Source: Magnolia sinica
Taxonomy: Eukaryota; Streptophyta; Magnoliopsida; Magnoliales; Magnoliaceae
NCBI RefSeq assembly: GCF_029962835.1
Contig: NC_080582.1
Span: 19,662,032 to 19,726,031 of the forward strand
Length of the DNA: 64,000 nt
Direction: 5' to 3'
The position numbers and the translations under genes were made by a program. Below the pieces are notes generated by a model. The model did no database searches and was not told where the DNA came from. It worked only from the letters and a program-made list of their open reading frames with translations. Shown here piece after piece: positions 10,635-18,323 of the stretch; the stretch's first letter is position 1, and every line of letters starts with the position of its first letter.

Positions 10635-11234
10635 TGTTGATGAAAATATCCGGTTCGTCCTCTTGAACCTTCGTATACCTGCACAGAGAGAGGACAAAGG
10701 AGACCCTGGCTTGAGCAGGGGACCCTCCGATGCCAAAGTCAGGCCTGGATTCTGGGTCTAAGTGTATTGAGGAGTTTTTTAGAGAGAATTCTTTCCGTAC
10801 CTCTCAAGGTGACAGGGGTCCCTCTTTTATAGCTGCTGGGGCATTTAATTTCACGAGGATTCTCTTCCTGATATTGTGCGCGGGATCTTCTCCTGGTATC
10901 ACGGGGATAGGATCATGCCCATCTCGAGCCTTCATCCGATCCCGTGAGCTTCGGGGTCGGAGATCTTATCCCAAGATATCCGGGATGAGACTTAATCTTG
11001 CGATGGTCGATCTGGTAAGGGGGTCCGCTCGACGCATGCCCGGAATGCTGATGAGTCGTCCGAACCGACTCAACCTTTGTCTCGGTTCGACGCATGCCCG
11101 GAATGCTGATGAGTCGTCCGAACCGACTCAACCTTTGTCTCGGTTTAGCGAATCATGCCTCGGATTTGGCACATCCTTTGGTGATCCGAGGCATTAAGTC
11201 CGAGTCTGCGGACTTGTACTTTTTGTCCCCAACA
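10635..11234 (-). repeat. Tat 3' LTR (600 bp)
   Basis: Mirrors 19708-20307 with nine transitions. It contains a perfect 58-bp tandem duplication (11030-11087 and 11088-11145), whose unit carries the palindromic GAGTCGTCCGAACCGACTC. On the minus strand a TATA box (CTATAAAAGAG) lies near 10825-10835, giving the U3/R boundary. A stable hairpin is encoded at 10699-10728. Confidence 0.95.
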
Positions 11235-11250
11235 GTAAGCCCCCCCTACT
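11235..11250 (-). other. Tat polypurine tract
   Basis: Read on the minus strand, the bases abutting the 3' LTR are AGTAGGGGGGGCTTAC. This purine run primes plus-strand DNA synthesis in this class. Confidence 0.75.
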
Positions 11251-11464
11251 CCGTGTGTTTCATATGACACTTAGGAGTAGCGAGTTTTGAGTCGGTTCAC
11301 AACCCAGTCCGAGACAGTAGGTAGTCATTTAATGCGTTCCGTGTCGCCTTTGACGGGAGGCGGTTCGGTTCCTGACATCGCATGCGCCGTCAGCCGTCAA
11401 ATCGCTCATCCCGCCAATGAGGGTTGGACATGTAGCAAGGGCATTATTGTCGTCAGTCGACGAG

Positions 11465-11550
11465 CGCCACGTGTCGAGTGGGGGAATCGATGCAGGCGTC
11501 GAATCATTTCCCCATTAATTACTTCCGCCGTATGACAATCTTATAAATTG
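11465..11550 (+). promoter_or_regulatory. Candidate promoter of the antisense gene (G-box + TATA)
   Basis: CCACGTGTC at 11467-11475 contains a CACGTG G-box. About 70 bp further, TTATAAATT (11541-11549) is a good plant TATA box, placed about 180 bp upstream of the ATG at 11727. The intervening leader is pyrimidine-rich (11580-11720). The strand is opposite to the retrotransposon's genomic RNA, so this would be a second, internal promoter. This is inferred from motifs only. Confidence 0.5.
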
Positions 11551-11726
11551 GTGGGGGTCCCGCATTTTGAACTTCTATTGTCATTCCTACTTTTCATTCC
11601 CTTTGGAGCCTTCTCAGTCTTTCATCTTCTTCTTTTCCTCTCTCTTAACCGTCAGCGCTTCCTTCCGCCATTTCCGTTTTCCTTTCTCCCTCCGGTGAGT
11701 TTCTCCTTCCTCTTTATTAGGTAATA

Positions 11727-13985
11727 ATGGCGGATAAGGGTTCTCGAAGTCCCCAGGGGGGAGCTTCCGGAGACGAAGGCGAAGCGCAACGTTTTTGGAA
11801 TGTTGCGGAATCGCCTTCCTTACTGACGGAGATAGCAGTGGATGCCAACGCTGCTTTTCTATCTGAGAGAGTCACTGAAGCTCCGGCGGAGCGCCCTGCT
11901 TCCGTTGTTCCTTCTCGTGGTGGGTCGTCTTTATTAACCCGCCCGGGAAGGCCTAACTTTCCAAGGGGTATGGAGGAAGATGAGGAGGAAGAAGATGAAA
12001 TGTTGATTGCCGAGGGAACCTCTGATCCAGTTCCTGTCGATGAATCGGCGCACGCCGAGTCTGAAGGAGAAGGATCGGGGGAAGATTTAAGCGGTCCGGT
12101 TCCCTCAGTTTTAACTGAGGCGGACTTAGAGAGAATCCGAATCGGGTATCACATCCCCGAGTCGGTCATCACCTATCTCCCCCGTCCGAATGACTTGCCG
12201 AATCACCCTCCTGCTGGGGCGGTCGCGATTTACCAAGTGTCAATGCAATGCGGCTTGCGTCTGCCCCTTCAGGCCATCGTCTGGGGAGTTTTGTCTCGCA
12301 TTCAGATTGCCCCGGGGCAGATAGTCCCGAATGGGTGGAGGAACTTACTCGGGTGTGCGGTGTTGTGGGCCGAGATGGAACAGCCACCGCTTACAGTCGA
12401 CGAATTTCTCCACCTGTACCAAGTGCGAGTAAATCCGAACTACCCTGGCTTCTACGTCTTCGCTGCTTGGCGAGGCGGAGGCGGTTCCCTTATAACCGAC
12501 CCTCCCACTTCCAACAAACATTGGAGAGAGCGTTGGTTTTGGGCATGTGGTCGCTGGGAGACGGATGAGTCCGGGTCTTGCGAGGCTCGTGTTCCTCGGA
12601 CATTCCAGAGAGCAGGTGACTTGGGTCTTCTCTCCCTCTCGCCCTTTTTCATTTTTTTTTTTGACGGGCTTGTGTTTGGCAGATATTCCGAAGAAGCGGC
12701 CGAAGCTCAGCACCAGTGCCTCGGCTCGGATCATAGAGTTGAGGTCGTTGGATCCGAGAGATAGGTCTTGGAAGGTGCTTCTACAGCCGGAACGCCTTCA
12801 TCTTGCCGGTCTAGATTCGGAAGTTACAGGTAATTGAAAATGTATCTTCTGAATTTTTCGAATTTCCCATGATTTACTTCGTTTTTTTTTGTTTTTTATT
12901 TTATTTTTTATTTTATAGATCTGCCCGAAGCCTGTCCCAATCTCAGGATTGTTCCCGAACCGGTTCCCTCAGAAATGACTGGAGCTCGTCCTCCCCTTAG
13001 GGCAGTCACGAAGTTGAAGGCTCCTCCGCGGTCAGTTCTTCTGTCGAAGCCTCGGCCGCCGAAGAGGCAAAGGGTGGTGCGGAAGGAGAAAGAGCTAGCG
13101 AGTTCTTCTGCCCCATCCGTCGTCGTAATTCCCGACCCGGAAGAAAGGGCGGAAGAGACGGCGGTCGCTGCCTCGGAACCTCAGGCGGCACCCGACTCGG
13201 TACACGTTGAGACGGACGTTCCGAGATAGGAAGAAGAGGCCAGGGCCGCGTCTTCCAGAGGGGAAGGTGAGACGAGGACCGCATCCTCCAGAGGGGAAGA
13301 GACGAACCAGGAAGGGCCGTCTGTCCTGCAGCAGGTGGTATCGGGGATGGTTCCTTGGGCCTTAGCCCACGGGGGCGAAAGAGAGTTCGTGAGGCTCTAC
13401 AACGCTCCGTCATCGCAAACCGTCAGCCATGCAGCAAGGGTGCTTTTTGAACTCGCTCCCTGCTTGATTAAGGCCAGCAAGGAGCTATCCTCGACTCATC
13501 AGCTGCAGACTCTTCTGTCGGAAGCCGAAGGGCAACGCGAGGAGGCCGAAATCCGGGTCGGCGTCCTGACAGGTGAGGGGGCCCTTGTCCGGAAGGCTGC
13601 CGAAGATGCGAGAGCAGAGGCGGCTTCCTCCAGAAGAGCCTTGGATGAAGCGAAAGCAGAGGTTGCTCGGGTACTGGCTCTTCTCTCCGAAGCTGAAGAA
13701 GAGAATCGGCGAGTTCTCGCAGTTCATGCTTCGTGCGCAGATGACTTAGCTCGGGCTAAGCTTGAGGCGGCGGAGCATATTCAGAAGGCCGACGAGAAGA
13801 CTCGGGAGGCTGAGAAGGCCAGGGACCAAGCCGTCCAACCTTTCCTTGAGTCGGCGGAGTTCGAGGACGAGAGGGACCGCTTTTTCCAAAGCAGATATCT
13901 GGAATGCGTAAAGGATATAAAGAAATCTTTTCCTGACCTTGACCTTTCAGAAATCGAGGGTGGAGAACCCGGACGACGCTGCTGA
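11727..13985 (+). CDS. Spliced antisense gene of the Tat element; Transposase_28-like domain plus coiled coil
   Basis: Predicted exons are 11727-12615, 12683-12829 and 12919-13985, totalling 2103 nt or 701 codons with the stop. Both junctions have GT-AG borders in phase 1 and restore frame exactly. Residues 1-125 are acidic and low-complexity (EEDEEEEDE). Residues about 125-295 resemble the plant 'putative gypsy-type transposon' family (PF04195): IPESVITYLPRP, GLRLPLQAIVWGVLSRIQI, IVPNGWRNLLGCAVL, then KHWRERWFWACG. Exon 2 opens with a basic KKRPK patch, and exon 3 has PPKRQRVVRKEK; both look like nuclear signals. Codons about 530-640 form an Ala/Glu-rich coiled coil, followed by RDRFFQSRYLECVKDIKKSFPDLDL. 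An in-frame TAG at 13227-13229 (codon 449) interrupts this copy. Near 13960 a +1 shift would extend the tail to a TGA near 14019. Antisense ORFs are known in Tat elements; their function is unknown. It lies tail to tail with integrase. Confidence 0.7.
12616..12682 (+). other. Predicted intron 1 of antisense gene
   Basis: 67 nt. The donor is AGCAG|GTGACTT. A T-rich tract near 12640-12662 precedes the acceptor TTTGGCAG|AT. Phase 1: the split codon GAT is formed across the junction. The unspliced frame reads into a run of Phe and then unrelated residues. Confidence 0.65.
12830..12918 (+). other. Predicted intron 2 of antisense gene
   Basis: 89 nt. The donor is TTACAG|GTAATT. The sequence is strongly T-rich (12860-12915) and ends TTTTATAG|AT. 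Phase 1, again giving a GAT codon. Without splicing, the exon 2 frame stops at TGA within nine bases of the donor. Confidence 0.7.
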
Positions 13986-14172
13986 AGACACTGCTGCTGG
14001 GGACGAGGCCGGTGCATGAGGACAGTTACCAGGGCCCTTCGATTTTTTTTTGATGTATTCACACGTTGTATTTACATGTGTTTTGATAAATGAAAGAAAA
14101 ATGCTTAGCTTTATTCATTTGACTTGGCTTTAATCTTTCTTAGTTCAGAATCTTTAAACATTGAGTACCGAG

Positions 14173-15876
14173 CTAAGGATAGTAGACCTTGAGGTGTTCA
14201 GCGTTCCAAGGGTGAGGCAATGGTTGTCCGTTTAGGTCTTCTAGCCAATACGTTCCTGGTCGGATGGTGCCCGAGACGATATAGGGTCCTTCCCAATTGG
14301 GTCCCAGCGTACCCGACCCAAATTCCTTGGTGTTGGAAAATACTTTCCGGAGAACCATATCTCCCATTCGAAACCTTCTAATCTTAACTCGGGTATTGTA
14401 GAACCGAGCCACTTGTCGTTGCCGCGCCTCCGTGCGCAGCCGCCCCACTACCCTTTGTTCGTCCAGAAGGTCGAGTCCGAGTACAAGGAGTTCTTCATTC
14501 TCTTCTGCATTGAATGAGGTGATTCGAGCCGAAGGTAATCCGATTTCAACGGGAGTGACGGCTTCCGAGCCATAAGCTAATAAAAACGGAGTCTCTCCTG
14601 TGGCTGTTCGAGCTGTAGTTCGGTAAGCCCAAAGAATTTTCGGGAGCTCTTCGGCCCATGCTCCTTTGGCCCGGCCAAGCTTGGTCCGAAGATGTTGCTT
14701 GATAATCTTGTTAACCGCCTCAACTTGTCCGTTGGTTTGAGGATGATGAGGTGAAGAATAAACGTTTCTGATTCCGAGGTTGTCGCACATCTCGCGAAAG
14801 CTCCTATTATCAAATTGCCTTCCATTGTCTGTAACAATGGTACGGGGTACTCCGAATCGGCAAATAATGTTTTTCCATACAAACTCGGTGATCTTCTGCT
14901 CGGTTATTTTAGCTAATGGTTCTGCCTCGGCCCACTTCGTGAAATAGTCCACTGCTACCACAGCAAACTTGGTCTGACCTTTTCCCATAGGGAGCGGTCC
15001 TATAATGTCGACGCCCCACTGTGCGAAAGGCCAGGGACCAGTCATCGGTGTCAGTGCCTCGGGTGCTTGCCTCGGAATTGCCGCGAACCGTTGACATTTG
15101 TCGCATTTTTGAACGAGCTTGCGAGCGTCATGTTGGATAGTGGGCCAATAGTATCCCTGTCGTAGGACCTTATGAGCGAGAGATCGCCCTCCAGAGTGGT
15201 TTCCACAGATTCCTTCATGGATTTCCCGTAATACATAGTTTGCCTCGCTGGGTTTGAGGCACCGCAGCAACGGGGCGTAGTAACCTTTCTTATAGAGGGT
15301 TCCGTTGTGTATGGTGTAACGGGAGGCTCGGATCTTAATTCGTCGAGCCTCGGTGCGATCCTCAGGCAACTTTCCTTCGTCAAGGTATTGGCGGATTGGA
15401 TCAATCCAGGATGGTCCCGAGTCGATTGTGTTGACGGCCTCGCCAATTGGTTCATTTACACTCGGCTTGTCGACGTATTCGATAGGGACGGACCTGGGTA
15501 TATCATCTTCATCGGCGGAGGCGAGCTTTGCTAATAAATCGGCTTTGCTGTTTTCTGTACGAGGGATCCGAGTGACACGACAGAGCTGAAATCCATTGAC
15601 AAGTTCTTTCGCTTTCTCCATGTATGCTCTTAATTGGTCTTTCCGTGTTTGGTATACACCGGTAACTTGATTAACAACCAACTGAGAGTCGCTGAAAACG
15701 CTTAGGTGGGTAACTCCCATACTAGCGGCGAGTCGGAGGCCGAGTAACAATGCTTCGTATTCTGCCGTATTGTTCGACGCTTGGAATCCAAGTCGTAAGG
15801 CATACTGTATATAGGTATTATCGGGAGTTTCCAGCACAACCCCCCCTGGCCTTCGAGTTGGAAGAACCGTCGACAT
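14173..15876 (-). CDS. Tat Pol C-terminal part: second RNase H and integrase
   Basis: The first in-frame ATG is probably not a real start; this is the continuation of Pol after a frameshift. N-terminal residues about 15-105 are the archaeal-type RNase H (YIQYALRLGFQASNNTAEYE, then FSDSQLVVNQ). Next comes the integrase zinc domain with H-H-C-C spacing (HEGICGNH ... CDKCQRF). The DDE core follows: Asp in WGVDIIGPLP, Asp in IVTDNGRQF, Glu in HPQTNGQVEAVNK. The C-terminal domain has the gypsy GPY-like WEGPYIV segment. Integrase would insert the cDNA into the chromosome. All visible catalytic residues are intact. It ends 186 bp from the stop of the antisense gene. Confidence 0.9.
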   Translation of the reverse strand: MSTVLPTRRPGGVVLETPDNTYIQYALRLGFQASNNTAEYEALLLGLRLAASMGVTHLSVFSDSQLVVNQVTGVYQTRKDQLRAYMEKAKELVNGFQLCRVTRIPRTENSKADLLAKLASADEDDIPRSVPIEYVDKPSVNEPIGEAVNTIDSGPSWIDPIRQYLDEGKLPEDRTEARRIKIRASRYTIHNGTLYKKGYYAPLLRCLKPSEANYVLREIHEGICGNHSGGRSLAHKVLRQGYYWPTIQHDARKLVQKCDKCQRFAAIPRQAPEALTPMTGPWPFAQWGVDIIGPLPMGKGQTKFAVVAVDYFTKWAEAEPLAKITEQKITEFVWKNIICRFGVPRTIVTDNGRQFDNRSFREMCDNLGIRNVYSSPHHPQTNGQVEAVNKIIKQHLRTKLGRAKGAWAEELPKILWAYRTTARTATGETPFLLAYGSEAVTPVEIGLPSARITSFNAEENEELLVLGLDLLDEQRVVGRLRTEARQRQVARFYNTRVKIRRFRMGDMVLRKVFSNTKEFGSGTLGPNWEGPYIVSGTIRPGTYWLEDLNGQPLPHPWNAEHLKVYYP

Positions 15877-16042
15877 ACAGAGTTTCCATGGAATAGGGCA
15901 AGGGGGAGCGGTTGATGTCGGAACTGCACCGTCCTTCCGTATCGTTTACTGAGAGTTCGGTTGGAGGCGTCCCCTCGGCGATAAAATCGCTACGGCTTGC
16001 CCTTTGATTTCTGCCTTTGTCGGTATTGAATATCAAACTCAC
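15818..16042 (-). pseudogene. Tat RNase H linker in shifted frame
   Basis: This 75-codon frame holds DFIAEGTPP...METLYVDGSSNSKARGG, the start of the second RNase H with its first catalytic Asp (VDGSSN). Upstream Pol ends out of frame at 15990, with another base missing near 15995 (GTAGC|GATTTT). Downstream, the frame shifts again in a C6-C7 run near 15840. The three frames are one protein in related elements; here indels separate them. Confidence 0.75.
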
Positions 16043-18323
16043 TCAGCTCGATAGCCCATTTAGTGAGTCGGCCGGAAGCCTCTGGTTTCTGCAATACCTG
16101 GCGAAGCGGAAGATCGGTCATCACGATGATGGTATGGGCATGGAAATACGGCCTGAGTCGGCGAGAGGAAGTTATTAAAGCCAAGGCGACTTTTTCCAAA
16201 CTCGGGTATCTCGTTTCTGCTGGCAGTAACGCTTTGCTGACGTAATACACCGGCAGTTGCTTTCCTCCGAATTCTCGTATCAAAGCCGAGCTGACCGCTG
16301 CCTCGGATACTGCTAGGTAAAGGAGCAGTGACTCCCCTGACTCGGGTTTTGTTGAGAGAGGTGGAGAACCGAGATATGATTTTAACTGTTGGAACGCCGC
16401 TTCACATTCTTCCGTCCAACCCATCGTTTGCTTTCCTTTCAATTGTTTGAAGAAAGGGAGACACTTATCCGTGGCTCTGGACAGGAACCGATTAAGTGCT
16501 GCGACTCGTCCGGTCAACCTTTGGATGTCCTTAATGGTTTTGGGGGATTCCATATCAATCAAAGCCTTTATCTTCTCAGGGTTTGCCTCTATTCCTCGCT
16601 GACTGACCAAGAAACAGAGAAATTTTCCGGAGCCTACTCCAAAAGCACATTTACTCGGATTTAGCTTCATCCGGAACTTCCGTAGGATTAGAAACATTTC
16701 TTCCAAATCATTCACATGATCTGCCGCGTGTATGCTTTTGACGAGCATGTCGTCGATGTATACTTCCATGGTTTGGCCTATAAGCCGAGCAAAGATTTTG
16801 TTAACTAACCTTTGATAAGTTGCGCCGGCATTCTTCAAACCAAATGGCATCACTCGGTAACAATAAAGGCCTTTGTCGGTGACAAAGGTAGTTTTTGATT
16901 TATCTGTTTGATGCATTACAATTTGATTATACCCTGAATATGCATCCATGAAGCTAAGGAGCTCATGTCTGGCGGTACTGTCTACTAGCTGGTCTATCCT
17001 CGGAAGCGGAAAGCTATCCTTGGGGCAGGCTTTATTTAAGTCGGTATAGTCAATACAGACTCGCCACTTCCCATTGGATTTCTTTACAAGCACGACATTC
17101 GCGACCCACTCTGGATATTGTATTTCTTCTATGAAATTAGCCTGGAGGAGTTTGTTGACTTCTTTTTCAATGATGGCGTATCGTTCAGGGCCGAGCGGTC
17201 GTCGCTTCTGTCGGATCGGTCGATACGACGGATCGACGTTGAGTCGGTGAGTCACCACAGAGGGGTCGATCCCGGGCATATCTTCATGACTCCAGGTAAA
17301 TACGTCGGCGTACCTTCGGAGCAGGGCTATCAGCTTTTCTTTCAAAGGGGACTGCAGAGACGAGCCAATTCGTACCGTCTTAGATCCATCTGTCTCGACC
17401 AAGGGGACCGAGACAAGATCTTCGACCGGCTGTCCTCGTTCATAATTCTCGCCCCGAGGGTCCAATGATTCGATCGTTAATATGTTGGTCGGACTCTTGT
17501 CGGCGGCTCCTTTTACAGCTATCATGTAACATCGCCTCGCATCTTGCTGGTCTCCTTTGACAATTTCGACTCCCGGCTCGGTCGGAAATTTCATTGAAAG
17601 ATGGTATGTGGATACCACGGCCTGGAGGAGACTCAATGAAGGTCGGCCGAGTATTGCGTTGTATACTGAGGGTTGATCGACGACCAGGAAGTCAACCATC
17701 ATCGTTGTCTGATGTGGGGCACTACCAGCAGTGAGTGGTAATGAGACAGTCCCTTCGGGCAGTACTTGTCCTCCGAAAAAACCGATCAACGGGGTCCGAA
17801 CTGGGCGTAACGTGGATCGTTCGATCCCCATTTTGTCGAACGCCCGAGTAAACAACACGTCTGCAGATGATCCCGTATCGACGAGTATTCGGAACACTTT
17901 TCGGTTAGCGATCACCAGGGTGACGATCAACACATCATCGTGGGGGTGATGGATACCTCGGGCGTCTTCCTCAGTGAACGATATGCAATATCTTTCCCTT
18001 TTTTTCTCTTTTGGTGGCCGATCTATAATCATGAGCTCGGACTGAGGCTGACTAAGTTTTCTTGCATGATTCCTTCGTGCATTGTTTGAGTCGCCCCCAC
18101 CTTGTGGACCGCCGATAATCGTCCGGATTTCTTCCATAGGCTGATTCTCGGTCGGGCGTGCCTCAGCTTTAACCATATGTTCTCTGAGTCGGCCGTCTTT
18201 TATGAGTCGTTCGATCTCTTCTTTTAGGTGACGGCAATCACTTGTGCTATGCCCGTGATCACGGTGATAATGACAGTATTTATCCTTGTCCCGCCGATTA
18301 GGATTACTCCTGAGCTTACTGGG
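15990..18323 (-). CDS. Tat Pol N-terminal part: zinc knuckle, protease, reverse transcriptase, RNase H
   Basis: The frame is continuous with gag across a single TAG (18324-18326); the first ATG after it is at 18176. Just after the TAG is a zinc-knuckle-like YCHYHRDHGHSTSDC. The aspartic protease follows (LVDTGSSADVLF, catalytic D-T-G intact). RT has CIDYTDLNKACPKDSFPLP, MPFGLKNAGATYQRLVN and the active-site YIDDML. The tethered native RNase H reads LLLYLAVSEAAVSSAL, lacking the usual catalytic Asp at that position. In Tat elements this domain is held to be degenerate and replaced by the second RNase H. The frame ends prematurely at 15990 by indel. Confidence 0.9.
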   Translation of the reverse strand, partial: PSKLRSNPNRRDKDKYCHYHRDHGHSTSDCRHLKEEIERLIKDGRLREHMVKAEARPTENQPMEEIRTIIGGPQGGGDSNNARRNHARKLSQPQSELMIIDRPPKEKKRERYCISFTEEDARGIHHPHDDVLIVTLVIANRKVFRILVDTGSSADVLFTRAFDKMGIERSTLRPVRTPLIGFFGGQVLPEGTVSLPLTAGSAPHQTTMMVDFLVVDQPSVYNAILGRPSLSLLQAVVSTYHLSMKFPTEPGVEIVKGDQQDARRCYMIAVKGAADKSPTNILTIESLDPRGENYERGQPVEDLVSVPLVETDGSKTVRIGSSLQSPLKEKLIALLRRYADVFTWSHEDMPGIDPSVVTHRLNVDPSYRPIRQKRRPLGPERYAIIEKEVNKLLQANFIEEIQYPEWVANVVLVKKSNGKWRVCIDYTDLNKACPKDSFPLPRIDQLVDSTARHELLSFMDAYSGYNQIVMHQTDKSKTTFVTDKGLYCYRVMPFGLKNAGATYQRLVNKIFARLIGQTMEVYIDDMLVKSIHAADHVNDLEEMFLILRKFRMKLNPSKCAFGVGSGKFLCFLVSQRGIEANPEKIKALIDMESPKTIKDIQRLTGRVAALNRFLSRATDKCLPFFKQLKGKQTMGWTEECEAAFQQLKSYLGSPPLSTKPESGESLLLYLAVSEAAVSSALIREFGGKQLPVYYVSKALLPAETRYPSLEKVALALITSSRRLRPYFHAHTIIVMTDLPLRQVLQKPEASGRLTKWAIELSEFDIQYRQRQKSKGKP

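Noticed and set aside
10730..11197. 155-codon plus-strand ORF in the Tat LTR (also at 19803-20270)
   Set aside because: It is identical in both LTRs, antisense to the LTR transcript, and contains the 58-bp duplication twice. It has no recognisable domain, so it is better read as a chance frame in a GC-rich LTR.
12345..12734. Minus-strand ORF of 129 codons inside the antisense gene
   Set aside because: It overlaps the coherent exon 1 to exon 2 reading on the plus strand, has no domain, and would lie in the 3' untranslated region of the sense element.
13006..13413. Minus-strand ORF rich in Pro/Ser/Arg
   Set aside because: A shadow of the low-complexity exon 3 region; its composition follows the opposite strand and no motif is seen.
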